Positions 35,197 through 44,511 are shown, counted from the first letter of the stretch. The stretch: DNA of 64,000 nt from Galbibacter mesophilus (GCF_023721415.1 NZ_JAMQVC010000003.1:348054-412053), one strand, 5' to 3'. Notes: generated by a model from the letters alone, not told the origin. Numbers and translations: made by a program.

Positions 35197-35200
35197 TTTT
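35169..35200. terminator. terminator shared with the convergent YceI gene
   Basis: GCCAATTCC (35171-35179) pairs with GGAACTGGC (35184-35192) with one mismatch and a short loop, flanked by A-tract on the left and T-rich sequence on the right. Its arms overlap the end of the epimerase coding region. Confidence 0.7.
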
Positions 35201-35221
35201 CATTTGTATTTATTATATAGC

Positions 35222-35890
35222 TTAAGCCTTTTTAGCTTTAACTTTTACGGTCAATTCAATGTCATCATTGATGAATTTGTCACCTAAATCATCAAAAACA
35301 GATTTAGATCCGTAATTTACGTTCCAATTGGTACGGTTAATGGTAAAAGCATCACTGGTAAGAGTAGCTGTATCACCATTTTCAGAAATGGAAACAGGGA
35401 AAGAAATATTCTTCTTATTTCCTTTAATAGTTAAATTACCAGAAAGCATTGTTTTACCATCTTTTTCTTCAATTCCAGTAACTTCAAAAGCTGCTGTTGG
35501 ATGTTCTTCAGTGTTAAAGAAATGATCTTCTTTTCCTTCAACAGTACCTTTTAAATGTGCCTCCAAATCACCTTTTTTATCACCTTCTAAATCGGTAACT
35601 GTAATAGAGCTCATGTCAATTAAAAAATTACCGCTTTCCAAAGTACCATCTTTAACAGTCATAACACCAGATTCTATCGCGATAGTTCCCGTGTGTTCTC
35701 CAGTAGGTTTAGAACCTTTCCATTCTATTGTGCTTTCCGCTGGTACTGCTTTGTATTTTACTGCTGCGGCAGGAGCCTCTTTTACTGCTTCTGCATCAGT
35801 TGCGGTAGTTTCATTTTTCTTCTCGTTTTTGCATGCCACAAATATTGCTAAACAGCCTATAAGTGAGAATGTTAATAAATTTCTTTTCAT
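35222..35890 (-). CDS. YceI-like lipoprotein
   Basis: A 222-residue lipoprotein with signal peptide ending LAIFVAC (Cys20), an acidic linker of Glu/Ala, then a YceI domain. The YceI domain runs from AVKYKAVPAESTIEWKGSKPTGEHTGTI through SSITVTDLEGDKKGDLEAHL to FTINRTNWNVNYGSKSV. The domain is a lipocalin-like pocket that binds polyisoprenoids in studied members. It is probably anchored in the periplasm or outer membrane. It is a single gene, convergent with the epimerase. Confidence 0.92.
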   Translation of the reverse strand: MKRNLLTFSLIGCLAIFVACKNEKKNETTATDAEAVKEAPAAAVKYKAVPAESTIEWKGSKPTGEHTGTIAIESGVMTVKDGTLESGNFLIDMSSITVTDLEGDKKGDLEAHLKGTVEGKEDHFFNTEEHPTAAFEVTGIEEKDGKTMLSGNLTIKGNKKNISFPVSISENGDTATLTSDAFTINRTNWNVNYGSKSVFDDLGDKFINDDIELTVKVKAKKA

Positions 35891-35981
35891 TTTTTTTGAT
35901 TTTTTATGAATTAGTCACCCAAATTTAAAAATCTTGATGTGCAACTGTATTAAAATTATGGTAAATTTTTTTGGTGACATT

Positions 35982-36013
35982 TTGACATTTTTGAAGAAAT
36001 GGCAATACTTTTG
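35982..36013 (+). promoter_or_regulatory. grpE-dnaJ promoter
   Basis: TTG (35982-35984) and TACTTTTG (36006-36013) are 21 bp apart, fitting the Bacteroidota -33/-7 pattern. The -7 box is inside a GGCAA-TACTT-TTGCC palindrome (36001-36015), a possible operator. The 5' UTR would be about 80 nt. Confidence 0.6.
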
Positions 36014-36102
36014 CCAACTATTATCCAATGAATAGTAATGCAGGTTTTTCTACGGAAGAAACTTGTTGTAAAGGAAAGAAAAAGCTTTTTAAAAATATAC
36101 AT

Positions 36103-36672
36103 ATGTCAAAGAACGAAGAGAAAGAGATTATTTCTGAAGAGAACTTGAAGGAAGAGCAACAACAAAATCAGGTTCAGGAAGATAAGAATGCTGAAGAAGC
36201 TGACCAGCCAGCTGAAGAAAAAAGTGCTGAGGAGAAACTGAAAGATGAATTGGCTTCTGAAAAAGATAAATTTATCCGTCTTTTTGCTGAGTTTGAGAAT
36301 TACAAGCGCAGAACGGCAAAGGAGCGAATAGAATTATTTAAAACAGCGGGTCAGGATATAATGGTTGCTATGCTTCCTGTATTGGATGATTTTGACCGTG
36401 CTCTAAACGAAATTTCCAAAGCAAAAGATAAAGAGTTGTTGAAGGGTGTAGAGCTTATTAGTAATAAGTTCAGAAACACTCTTAATAACAAAGGATTGGA
36501 GCAAGTTGAAGCCAGCACAGGAGATGTTTTTGACGCTGAATTGCACGAAGCAGTAACGCAAATTCCTGCGCCAAGCGACGATTTAAAAGGAAAGATTGTA
36601 GATGTTATTGAAAAAGGGTATAAGCTTGGTGATCGAGTGATAAGACACCCTAAAGTGGTTGTGGGACAATAA
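36103..36672 (+). CDS. grpE: nucleotide exchange factor GrpE
   Basis: A 189-residue protein starting at the ATG at 36103 (MSKNEEKEIISEEN); an earlier in-frame ATG at 36028 is just downstream of the predicted start of transcription and less likely. The acidic disordered N-terminus (about 1-65), coiled-coil helix (DELASEKDKFIRLFAEFENYKRRTAKERIELF) and beta-wing with HEAVTQIP and GYKLGDRVIRHPKVVVG are all present. It releases ADP from DnaK. dnaJ follows 76 bp later; dnaK itself is not in the window. Confidence 0.95.
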   Translation: MSKNEEKEIISEENLKEEQQQNQVQEDKNAEEADQPAEEKSAEEKLKDELASEKDKFIRLFAEFENYKRRTAKERIELFKTAGQDIMVAMLPVLDDFDRALNEISKAKDKELLKGVELISNKFRNTLNNKGLEQVEASTGDVFDAELHEAVTQIPAPSDDLKGKIVDVIEKGYKLGDRVIRHPKVVVGQ

Positions 36673-36748
36673 TCCGAAAAGACTATTTGTCATACAACAC
36701 ATTTTTCAAAAAAAATAAAAACGGGGAACGCCTTACAAAAAGAATTAC

Positions 36749-37879
36749 ATGAAGCAAGATTATTACGAAATACTCGGAGTTGATAAAAGTGCCACCACTG
36801 CAGAAATAAAGAAAGCCTATCGGAAGAAGGCCATTCAATACCATCCAGATAAAAATCCTGGAGACAAGGAAGCGGAGGAAATGTTTAAGAAGTCTGCGGA
36901 AGCTTATGAGGTATTGAGTGACCCTGCCAAGAAACAGCGTTACGATCAATACGGGCATGCAGAATTCGACGGTGCCGGCGGCTTCGGTGGAGGTGGAATG
37001 AACATGGATGATATTTTTAGTCAGTTTGGAGATATCTTTGGTAGTGCTTTTGGCGGAGGCGGTGGTTTTAGCGGCTTCGGTGGTTTCGGCGGAGGCGGTG
37101 GAAGAGCCCGCGTAAAGGGTGGAAACCTCCGTATTCGTGTAAAACTTACGTTGGAAGAAATTGCTAACGGCGTAGAAAAGAAAGTAAAAGTTCGAAGAAA
37201 GGTACAGGCCGACGGTGTTACCTATAAAACTTGCCCAACTTGTAACGGAAGCGGACAAGTAATGCGAGTTACCAACACCATTTTAGGTAGAATGCAAACA
37301 GCTACTACATGTAATACCTGCGGGGGTGCCGGACAAGTAATTGATAAAAGACCTTCGGATGCCGATGCACAAGGTTTATTGGTTAAAGAAGAAACGGTTT
37401 CTATAAAAATACCAGCCGGTGTTGTTGAAGGGATGCAGCTTAAAGTTACCGGAAAGGGTAATGAAGCACCTGGCAGCAATGGAATGCCAGGAGATTTACT
37501 GGTAGCTATTGAGGAGCTTGAGCATGAAACGTTGAAAAGGGAAGGGGATAACCTTCACTACGATTTATATGTGAGTATTGCAGAAGCTGTTCTGGGTACT
37601 TCAAAAGAAATAGATACGGTTACCGGTAAGGTACGCATTAAATTGGATGAAGGTATTCAGTCAGGCAAAATACTTCGACTTAAAGGAAAAGGAATTCCTA
37701 GTATAAATGGCTACGGAAGTGGTGATTTATTAGTCCATATCAATGTTTGGACTCCAAAAACACTAAATAGGGAACAAAGGGAATTCTTTGAAAATATGCT
37801 GGGAGACGAGAACTTTACACCGAATCCAGAGCGCAGCGATAAATCATTTTTTGAAAAAGTGAAAGATATGTTTTCATAA
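36749..37879 (+). CDS. dnaJ: chaperone DnaJ with a reduced zinc-finger domain
   Basis: A 376-residue J protein. The J domain (residues 1-70) has the HPD motif in [11 protein letters not shown] Gly/Phe-rich linker (about 72-120) leads to a cysteine-rich domain with only two CxxCxGxG repeats (CPTCNGSG and CNTCGGAG). Canonical DnaJ has four, so one of the two zinc centres must be missing. The C-terminal domains follow ([25 protein letters not shown] and [10 protein letters not shown]). It stimulates DnaK ATPase. It lies after grpE; loss of the repeats appears common in Flavobacteriia as I recall. Confidence 0.95.
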   Translation: MKQDYYEILGVDKSATTAEIKKAYRKKAIQYHPDKNPGDKEAEEMFKKSAEAYEVLSDPAKKQRYDQYGHAEFDGAGGFGGGGMNMDDIFSQFGDIFGSAFGGGGGFSGFGGFGGGGGRARVKGGNLRIRVKLTLEEIANGVEKKVKVRRKVQADGVTYKTCPTCNGSGQVMRVTNTILGRMQTATTCNTCGGAGQVIDKRPSDADAQGLLVKEETVSIKIPAGVVEGMQLKVTGKGNEAPGSNGMPGDLLVAIEELEHETLKREGDNLHYDLYVSIAEAVLGTSKEIDTVTGKVRIKLDEGIQSGKILRLKGKGIPSINGYGSGDLLVHINVWTPKTLNREQREFFENMLGDENFTPNPERSDKSFFEKVKDMFS

Positions 37880-37887
37880 TTTAACAG

Positions 37888-38008
37888 TTGAGTTTTACAA
37901 AAAAATATATCTTTGTAAGAACACTAGTTCTAACCTAGTGTTAATTTTTTCTTTTTCATAGCAATTTTTTCCCATCCTTGAACTTTTTTGAGGGTGGGTT
38001 TTTATTTT
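37888..38008 (+). ncRNA. candidate short RNA between dnaJ and the ABC exporter
   Basis: TTG (37888-37890), a 17-bp spacer and TATCTTTG (37908-37915) make a near-perfect promoter just after the dnaJ stop. The predicted start near 37922 falls at a hairpin AACACTAG-loop-CTAGTGTT (37920-37942) followed by T residues. CCCATCCT (37971-37978) and AGGGTGGG (37991-37998) form a second stem with a long T-tract. There is no ORF. It may encode a short RNA of about 30 or 85 nt, or the hairpins are simply dnaJ terminators. Confidence 0.45.
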
Positions 38009-38093
38009 TAGGCTAATCCTTTTAAAATGATACCAATTTCTATTGAAATTAAAGTATTCACCTAAAAAATGATAACAATAGCCAGTTTCTTTT

Positions 38094-38122
38094 TTGCAGT
38101 AAAGCAATAACCAATATCTTTG
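38094..38122 (+). promoter_or_regulatory. promoter of the ABC-2 exporter operon
   Basis: TTG (38094-38096), an 18-bp spacer and TATCTTTG (38115-38122) match the Bacteroidota consensus. The predicted transcript start is about 11 nt before the ATG at 38140, giving a very short leader. Confidence 0.65.
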
Positions 38123-38139
38123 AGAAAATCTATTTCAAT

Positions 38140-39066
38140 ATGGCGAATCTATTGGTCGCTCAAAATGTGTCCAAAAAATTTGGCACACATACCGCACTAA
38201 ACAACGTATCTCTCGAAATTCCGGAAGGCTCTATTTTTGGACTTTTAGGACCTAATGGAGCTGGTAAAACTACCTTTATCAGAATAATCAATCAAATTAC
38301 ATATCCAGATAGCGGAAGCGTAATTTTGAACGGAGAACCTCTTAAACCAGAGCATGTCAAAACGATTGGTTATTTGCCGGAAGAGCGTGGTTTGTACAAA
38401 AGTATGAAGGTTGGCGAACAGGCTTTGTATTTGGCTCAACTAAAAGGAATGAGCAAGCAGGATGCTCAAAAAAAGCTAAAATATTGGTTCGACCGATTGG
38501 ATATTGGTGATTGGTGGCATAAGAAAGTGCAGGAACTTTCTAAAGGGATGGCACAAAAAATTCAGTTTGTTGTAACCGTTCTACACGAACCTAAATTGTT
38601 GATTTTCGATGAGCCTTTTAGTGGTTTTGATCCTATTAATGCGACACTTATAAAAGATGAAATTCTTCATTTAAAAGAAAATGGCGCCACTGTTATTTTT
38701 TCCACGCACCGAATGGAATCGGTGGAAGAGCTTTGCGATCATATTGCTTTGATAAACAAATCTAATAAGATATTAGACGGGAAAGTACTCGATATAAAAC
38801 GAAATTTTAAAAACGACACTTTTGAAGTTGGGGTAGAAACAATCAATAAAGAGGGGCTAAAGAAAGAATTGGCTGAAAAGTATGAAGTTTCAGAAGCTAG
38901 TTTTAAATCTTTAGGAGATGAACTTAAATTAAGGGTTCAGCTTAAACCCAATGATTCTGCAAACGAGTTATTGCTGTACTTAACTTCTAAAGGCGCAGTG
39001 ACGCATTTTGTGGAGGTTGTACCGTCTGTAAATGAAATTTTTATTGAAACCGTAAAGCGCAATTAA
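38140..39066 (+). CDS. ABC transporter ATP-binding protein, NatA-like
   Basis: A 308-residue ATPase: Walker A GPNGAGKTTF (about 38-47), signature ELSKGMAQKIQFVV (about 138-151), Walker B LLIFDEPFSGFDP, and switch IFSTHRMESVEEL. The ABC signature reads LSKGM. A C-terminal extension of about 80 residues (VGVETINKEGLKKELAEKY) follows, as in sodium/antibiotic exporters of the NatA or CcmA type. The next gene starts right at its stop, forming a tightly coupled exporter. Confidence 0.94.
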   Translation: MANLLVAQNVSKKFGTHTALNNVSLEIPEGSIFGLLGPNGAGKTTFIRIINQITYPDSGSVILNGEPLKPEHVKTIGYLPEERGLYKSMKVGEQALYLAQLKGMSKQDAQKKLKYWFDRLDIGDWWHKKVQELSKGMAQKIQFVVTVLHEPKLLIFDEPFSGFDPINATLIKDEILHLKENGATVIFSTHRMESVEELCDHIALINKSNKILDGKVLDIKRNFKNDTFEVGVETINKEGLKKELAEKYEVSEASFKSLGDELKLRVQLKPNDSANELLLYLTSKGAVTHFVEVVPSVNEIFIETVKRN

Positions 39067-40407
39067 ATGAGCAAATTAGTACTTATAATCAAGCGGGAAT
39101 ATCTGGCAAAGGTTAGAAATAAATCCTTTATCGTGCTCACCATTTTGAGTCCGATTATTATCGTGGCTATGATTGCGTTGGTGGTTTATTTAACCAAAGT
39201 GAACAGTGAAGAAAAACGAGTAGTTGCCGTGTTGGATGAAAGTCCGTTTTTTAGCCATCAATTTGAAACCGGCGTAGAAGCATCTTTTATCAATTTTACT
39301 GATATTCCGTTAAGCGAGGCCTTGGATTCGGTGAATTCCGCAGGTTATTACGGACTTATTCACGTTCCCTCGGGCGATAAAATAGATGTGGTGGCTAACG
39401 ATATTCAATTTTACACAAAAGAATCACCTAGTCTCGATATTTTAAATAGTATTGAAGGCAAAATACAGCATAAAGTGCGGGAAGATAAGTTGCAATCGCT
39501 TAACATTTCTTCTGAAGTAATGAATCAGCTGGAAGCGAATTATGAAATGAATATTGTTAATTTCAGCGGAGAGAAAAATTTGAAAGGGGTAAACGAATTT
39601 AAAGCGTTTATCGGCGGAGGTTTTGGCTACTTAATTATGATGTTTATTATCATTTACGGAGCTTTTGTGATGCGAAGTGTCATTGAAGAAAAGACCTCCC
39701 GAATTATTGAAGTAATTATTTCTTCGGTACGCCCTTTTCAGTTGATGTTGGGTAAGATTATTGGAACTTCTTTGGCGGGAATTACTCAATTTGTTATTTG
39801 GATTCTATCTGCTGGGATACTTACCTATGTAACCTTGCTGGTTATGGGCGTAGAGGTGGATGCTTTTCAGTCGAAAGCAACCATTTCACCGGAAGCTATG
39901 CAAACCATCAACGAAGCCTCTGCCTCTCAAGATACTTTGCAGTTATATGTTAACGAACTAATGAAAATTCCTTGGGGTACTTTACTCTTTTCTTTTTTAC
40001 TATATTTTTCTTTAGGTTACCTTATTTATAGTTCTATTTATGCAGCCATTGGGGCAGCCGTGGATAACGAAACCGATACGCAACAGTTCATGTTTCCCGT
40101 TATTACGCCGCTTATGCTGGCCATTTATGTAGGTTTCTTTTCAGTTTTTGAAAATCCAAACGGACCTATTGCAGTAGGTTTTTCCTTATTTCCTCTTACT
40201 TCGCCCATCGTTATGATGATGCGTTTACCAAACGGAATAGGAGGCACAGGAGTTCCTTGGTGGCAGTTTATAGCGTCTATTGTTTTTTTAATACTCACTT
40301 TTCTATGTATAGTTTGGTTGGCGTCAAAAATTTATAGGGTAGGGATTTTAATGTACGGGAAGAAACCAAGCTACAAGGAAATTTATAAGTGGTTAAAATA
40401 TAAATAG
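39067..40407 (+). CDS. ABC-2 permease, NatB-like
   Basis: A 446-residue membrane subunit: first helix (about 20-42), a large extracytoplasmic domain (about 45-190), then five helices in the C-terminal half. The VMRSVIEEKTSRIIEVIISSVRPFQLMLGKIIGTSL segment couples to the ATPase, and IYAAIGAAVDNETDTQQFMFPV is typical of the NatB/YhaP family. It starts directly after the stop codon of its ATPase partner. Probably exports a small molecule or cation; no substrate evidence. Confidence 0.92.
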   Translation: MSKLVLIIKREYLAKVRNKSFIVLTILSPIIIVAMIALVVYLTKVNSEEKRVVAVLDESPFFSHQFETGVEASFINFTDIPLSEALDSVNSAGYYGLIHVPSGDKIDVVANDIQFYTKESPSLDILNSIEGKIQHKVREDKLQSLNISSEVMNQLEANYEMNIVNFSGEKNLKGVNEFKAFIGGGFGYLIMMFIIIYGAFVMRSVIEEKTSRIIEVIISSVRPFQLMLGKIIGTSLAGITQFVIWILSAGILTYVTLLVMGVEVDAFQSKATISPEAMQTINEASASQDTLQLYVNELMKIPWGTLLFSFLLYFSLGYLIYSSIYAAIGAAVDNETDTQQFMFPVITPLMLAIYVGFFSVFENPNGPIAVGFSLFPLTSPIVMMMRLPNGIGGTGVPWWQFIASIVFLILTFLCIVWLASKIYRVGILMYGKKPSYKEIYKWLKYK

Positions 40408-40482
40408 ATTTTAATCCGTATTTTCGTTATTGAAAGTAACATTCTATCGAATTGTTAAAAGTCTATTTAATTAAATAATCAA

Positions 40483-41331
40483 TTGAAAGAAATAATCAAT
40501 GACATCACGATAGGGGTCAAAAAGTTTTTCTCCTATGCTTTATATGAAGGCGACCAAACAACCATTACGGTAGGTACGCTTTTGCTTATTATTTCCAGCT
40601 GTATATTCGCTTTTTATGTTTTAAAAATCATTAGAAGGCTACTTACAGCTAAGCTTCCCTTAGAGGACAAGCGAAAGTTTGTTAGCATTTTTAAGGTTAC
40701 CAATTATATTGTATACATTTTGGTAATCATTGCTGTTCTCAGTGCTTCAGGAATAGACCTCACCGTATTATTGACGGCTTCTGCCGCCCTTTTTGTTGGT
40801 TTAGGATTTGCTCTTCAGTATTTATTTCAGGATATAATTTCAGGAATTTTAATTATCGTAGACCAGTCGTTGTTAGTAGGCGACGTTATAGAGATTGACG
40901 GTAAAGTAGGTCGTGTGATGGATATAAAATTAAGAACTACCCGTGCCATTACCCGTGACGATAAAATAATAATCATCCCGAATCACTTTTTCTTAACGGA
41001 TATTGTTTATAACTTCACACAAAACCATAAAACCACAAGGGAGACCGTAAGTGTAGGTGTTGCCTACGGAAGTGACACTCGTTTGGTTGAAAAATTACTG
41101 CTAAAAAGTGTCGAAAATCAAAAAGGAATCCTAAAAAACCCTAAACCAAATGTTATTTTTAAGGATTTTAGCGACTCGGCATTGTCTTTTGATGTAAATT
41201 TCTTTATTAATGATAGTTTTTCAGATCCGCGTATAAAAAGTGACGTACGTTTTCGGATTGATCAACTGTTTAGGGAAAACGGTGTTACCATTCCTTTCCC
41301 GCAGAGAGATGTTCATATTTACAACAAATAA
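40483..41331 (+). CDS. small-conductance mechanosensitive channel (MscS family)
   Basis: A 282-residue channel beginning with a TTG codon at 40483. Three hydrophobic helices (about 25-45, 67-88, 90-115) precede the pore segment GLGFALQYLFQDIISGILIIVDQSLLVGDVIEIDGKVGRV, with conserved QYLFQD. The cytoplasmic vestibule follows (about 130-280). It releases solutes at hypo-osmotic shock. It is followed 14 bp later by the DUF6268-like gene, and the two may share a transcript. Confidence 0.93.
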   Translation: MKEIINDITIGVKKFFSYALYEGDQTTITVGTLLLIISSCIFAFYVLKIIRRLLTAKLPLEDKRKFVSIFKVTNYIVYILVIIAVLSASGIDLTVLLTASAALFVGLGFALQYLFQDIISGILIIVDQSLLVGDVIEIDGKVGRVMDIKLRTTRAITRDDKIIIIPNHFFLTDIVYNFTQNHKTTRETVSVGVAYGSDTRLVEKLLLKSVENQKGILKNPKPNVIFKDFSDSALSFDVNFFINDSFSDPRIKSDVRFRIDQLFRENGVTIPFPQRDVHIYNK

Positions 41332-41345
41332 TTTTAACCGATTTA

Positions 41346-42239
41346 ATGATAAACAAACATAAGAAATGGCAAGGGATGGCATGTATGCTATTCTTTTGTT
41401 TTTGCTTCATCAATACACATGCACAATTAACTGATTTAGCTCGGGTGGAATACACCTATTTCCCCCAAGCATCTTCCGAAAATTCTTTTAAGCGTTCCCG
41501 CGCATTATTTAATTATCCTTGGAAAGTAGGGGAGGATAAATACTTGGTAACGGGTGTAGAATACGCCAACGTGAATATGGAGCTTAAAGATGGGTTTCCT
41601 TTCGCCGTGAATGAGTTCGATAGATTGCAAAGTTTTCAGTTCTCACTAGGATATACATTTAAGTTCAGTGAAAAATGGCGGTTTGGAGCCGTTGTGAATC
41701 CGCAGCTTGCTTCCAATTTTCAAAACGGAATTATAGGTGATGATTTTTTATTGAATGCTTCCATATATTTCATAAAAGAACGGGACGACAAAAGCAGGGA
41801 TAGTGAAGACGGGAGGTTGATTTTAGGGATACAGTATAACACGGTTTCTGGGGTGCCTGCACCTTTGCCGTATGTGAATTATCATAAAGATTTCCATGAA
41901 AATTGGGCTTATACCTTAGGGGTGCCTAAAACCAATTTGAAATATAAAATTGACGAAAACAATATACTGCAAGCTTTTGTAACCTTGGACGGATATTACG
42001 CTAATATTCAGGATAATGTAATGCTAGAGGATGAAACAGCAGAAAGTATTTCTATGACAACTGTTTTATCAGGATTAGGGTACGAACGTTTTTTTAATGA
42101 CCATTTATTGTTTTATTTTTATTCCGGATATACTTTAATGAACAATATCCGACTCCGAAACGGAGATATGGAAGATGTTTATACCATAAACGACACCAAC
42201 TCAATGTACATTAGAGGAGGCTTAAAATTTAAAATGTAA
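41346..42239 (+). CDS. DUF6268-like outer-membrane barrel protein
   Basis: A 297-residue exported protein: signal peptide (about residues 9-26, ending THAQ) and beta-strand repeats (VEYTYFPQAS, LVTGVEYANVNMEL, SFQFSLGYTFKFSEKWRFGAVVNPQLAS, FYFYSGYTLM). It ends in an aromatic or basic strand (YIRGGLKFKM), the mark of a small outer-membrane barrel. I place it in or near DUF6268 from the VEYTYFP start. Function unknown. Its stop overlaps the start of the response regulator by 1 bp (TAATG), suggesting translational coupling and perhaps a functional link. Confidence 0.78.
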   Translation: MINKHKKWQGMACMLFFCFCFINTHAQLTDLARVEYTYFPQASSENSFKRSRALFNYPWKVGEDKYLVTGVEYANVNMELKDGFPFAVNEFDRLQSFQFSLGYTFKFSEKWRFGAVVNPQLASNFQNGIIGDDFLLNASIYFIKERDDKSRDSEDGRLILGIQYNTVSGVPAPLPYVNYHKDFHENWAYTLGVPKTNLKYKIDENNILQAFVTLDGYYANIQDNVMLEDETAESISMTTVLSGLGYERFFNDHLLFYFYSGYTLMNNIRLRNGDMEDVYTINDTNSMYIRGGLKFKM

Positions 42240-43402
42240 TGGCAAAAATATTGGTTATTGAAGATGAAGCAGCAATACGACGTGTATTGGTGAAAATTCT
42301 TACAGAAGAAAACAAAGCTTACGAAGTAGAAGAGGCAAGTGACGGTTTGGAAGGCATGGAAATTATAAAAAATAATGATTTCGATTTGGTGCTTTGCGAC
42401 ATAAAAATGCCCAAAATGGATGGCGTTGAGGTTTTAGAAGCAGCCAGAAAGATAAAACCCGAGCTTCCGTTAGTAATGATTTCTGGACACGGAGATATTG
42501 ATACCGCCGTGAATACCATGCGTATGGGCGCTTACGATTACATTTCCAAGCCGCCAGATTTAAACCGATTATTGAACACCGTACGAAACGCCCTCGATAA
42601 GAAACAGTTGGTGGTTGAAAATAAACTGCTGAAGAAAAAAGTAGGGAAGAATTACGAAATGATCGGGGAAAGCAAAGGTATTTCGGTTATAAAAGAAATG
42701 ATAGAAAAAGTTGCCCCAACCGATGCGCGAGTGATGATTACTGGTCCCAATGGAACAGGAAAGGAATTGGTGGCACATTGGCTGCACCAAAAGAGTGAAC
42801 GTTCCAAAGGTCCTATGGTGGAGGTGAACTGCGCCGCAATTCCTTCAGAATTAATAGAAAGTGAACTTTTTGGCCATGTGAAAGGTGCCTTTACTTCCGC
42901 AGTAAAAGATCGTGCTGGTAAGTTTGAGGCTGCCAATGGCGGAACCATTTTTTTAGATGAAATCGGGGATATGAGTCTTTCTGCTCAAGCCAAAGTGTTG
43001 CGTGCCCTTCAAGAGAACAAGATTTCACGCGTAGGAAGCGATAAAGATATAAAAGTGGACGTTCGTGTGGTAGCGGCCACCAATAAAGATTTAAAAAAGG
43101 AAATAGACGAAGGGAAATTCAGGGAAGACCTTTACCACAGATTGGCGGTGATACTAATTAATGTTCCGGCGCTTAACGATAGAAGGGATGACATTCCGCT
43201 GCTGATTAAATATTTTACCGAAAAAATAGCCAAAGAGCAGGGAACGGCGCAAAAGGAGTTCTCTTCCAAAGCAATCAAACAATTACAGGAATACGATTGG
43301 ACAGGCAACGTTCGTGAATTACGAAATGTAGTTGAAAGATTGCTTATTTTGGGTGGAAAAGAAGTTTCTGAAGAAGATGTTAAGCTGTTTGCGAGTAAGT
43401 AA
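42239..43402 (+). CDS. sigma-54-dependent response regulator lacking a DNA-binding domain
   Basis: A 387-residue NtrC-type protein. The receiver domain (about 1-120) has phospho-acceptor Asp54 and Lys104. The AAA+ domain (about 140-375) has Walker A GPNGTGK (169-175), the sigma-54 contact loop GAFTSA (216-221, in place of GAFTGA) and Walker B DE at 240-241. It ends soon after the AAA+ lid (VSEEDVKLFASK) with no Fis-type helix-turn-helix. It may therefore activate sigma-54 promoters from solution, as some characterised regulators of this type do. Its cognate kinase is not in this window. Confidence 0.92.
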   Translation: MAKILVIEDEAAIRRVLVKILTEENKAYEVEEASDGLEGMEIIKNNDFDLVLCDIKMPKMDGVEVLEAARKIKPELPLVMISGHGDIDTAVNTMRMGAYDYISKPPDLNRLLNTVRNALDKKQLVVENKLLKKKVGKNYEMIGESKGISVIKEMIEKVAPTDARVMITGPNGTGKELVAHWLHQKSERSKGPMVEVNCAAIPSELIESELFGHVKGAFTSAVKDRAGKFEAANGGTIFLDEIGDMSLSAQAKVLRALQENKISRVGSDKDIKVDVRVVAATNKDLKKEIDEGKFREDLYHRLAVILINVPALNDRRDDIPLLIKYFTEKIAKEQGTAQKEFSSKAIKQLQEYDWTGNVRELRNVVERLLILGGKEVSEEDVKLFASK

Positions 43403-43437
43403 ATATTTTAAGCACTCATCATAAAATAATAGCCACT

Positions 43438-44247
43438 TTGAAATCAAATACCGATAAAACGAAAATTCTTGTTACTGGTGCGAATGGTCAGTTAGGGTTG
43501 ACTTTTCAAAAGTTGCAAAACCACTTTCCATCTTTTGATTTCATCTTTTGTTCTTCCGAAGCGCTTAATATTACGGATAAAAATACCATCCAACATCAAT
43601 TCAGTAATCATAAACCAGATTACTGTATTAACTGTGCGGCATACACAAATGTAGAGCAGGGAGAAAACGAACCCGAAAAAGCTTTTTTAGTAAACGCTGA
43701 AGGGGTTCAATATTTGGCTGAGACCTGTAAAAATCATGATGCTATTTTAATTCATATTTCTACCGATTATGTTTTTGATGGTAAAAAGAGAACACCATAC
43801 GAAGTAACAGATACTCCAAATCCTATAAATATTTATGGGAAATCTAAATTGGAAGGCGAGGAGAAAATAAAATCGGTTTTAAAAGAATATTTTATCGTGC
43901 GTACTTCTTGGTTGTACAGCAAAGAGTTTGGAAAGAATTTCTATAAAACCATTTTGGAGAGAGCGAAGAGGGGAGAAGAATTACGAATAACGGATGCACA
44001 AAAGGGGAGTCCGACGGATACGGTAAGTTTGGTAAATTTTATTCTGACGAAATTTGTGGATTCAGAACTAAACTTTGGTGTGTATCATTTTAGCGACTCA
44101 GAAGCCATGAGTTGGTATGGTTTTGCAAAAAAAATATTGGAAGATAATGGTCTTGACTCAACTAAAGTGGTGAAATACAATAATTATAAAACATTGGCAG
44201 AACGCCCGACCTACAGTGTTTTGGCGTCGACGGTAAAAAGTGTCTAA
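43438..44247 (+). CDS. dTDP-4-dehydrorhamnose reductase-like protein (RmlD/SDR)
   Basis: A 269-residue extended SDR with a TTG start at 43438. It has the Rossmann motif VTGANGQLGLTF (about 12-23), NCAAYTNVEQGENEPEKA, the ISTDYVFDGKKRTPY segment containing substrate-binding residues, and the catalytic YxxxK in NIYGKSKLEGEEK. It fits RmlD (rfbD), the last step of dTDP-L-rhamnose synthesis, but no rmlA, B or C genes are nearby, so the exact sugar is uncertain. It follows the response regulator by 35 bp in the same direction. Confidence 0.88.
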   Translation: MKSNTDKTKILVTGANGQLGLTFQKLQNHFPSFDFIFCSSEALNITDKNTIQHQFSNHKPDYCINCAAYTNVEQGENEPEKAFLVNAEGVQYLAETCKNHDAILIHISTDYVFDGKKRTPYEVTDTPNPINIYGKSKLEGEEKIKSVLKEYFIVRTSWLYSKEFGKNFYKTILERAKRGEELRITDAQKGSPTDTVSLVNFILTKFVDSELNFGVYHFSDSEAMSWYGFAKKILEDNGLDSTKVVKYNNYKTLAERPTYSVLASTVKSV

Positions 44248-44446
44248 ATAATCAAAAGGTTTTGGTAGTAAAAGATTTAAAATTAGTTGTTTGCACTTTC
44301 TTTTGCTGGTTGCTTTATCCATTTAAATCGACTTGAAACCTTAAACATAAACCATATTAACCCGCTGTCTTCTAACTTCCGGTAATTGGATTTTCGACTA
44401 ACAAAATCAATAAAATAATTCCAAATCCCAAAACACGGCAAGCCGC

Positions 44447-44477
44447 TTCGTCGCTAATAATATTTAACATATATTTG
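44447..44477 (+). promoter_or_regulatory. trkA-trkH promoter
   Basis: TATATTTG (44470-44477) exactly fits TAnnTTTG, with TTC (44447-44449) 20 bp upstream in place of TTG. It would give a leader of about 245 nt before trkA. The 44248-44446 part of the gap holds nothing recognisable. Confidence 0.6.
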
Positions 44478-44511
44478 TATCTAAACACGCTACAACAAGT
44501 CAATGAAACGA

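Noticed and set aside
36683..37258. Leftward 191-codon ORF opposite dnaJ
   Set aside because: It is antisense to a clear dnaJ gene; its Ser/Thr/Ala-rich stretch mirrors the Gly-rich linker.
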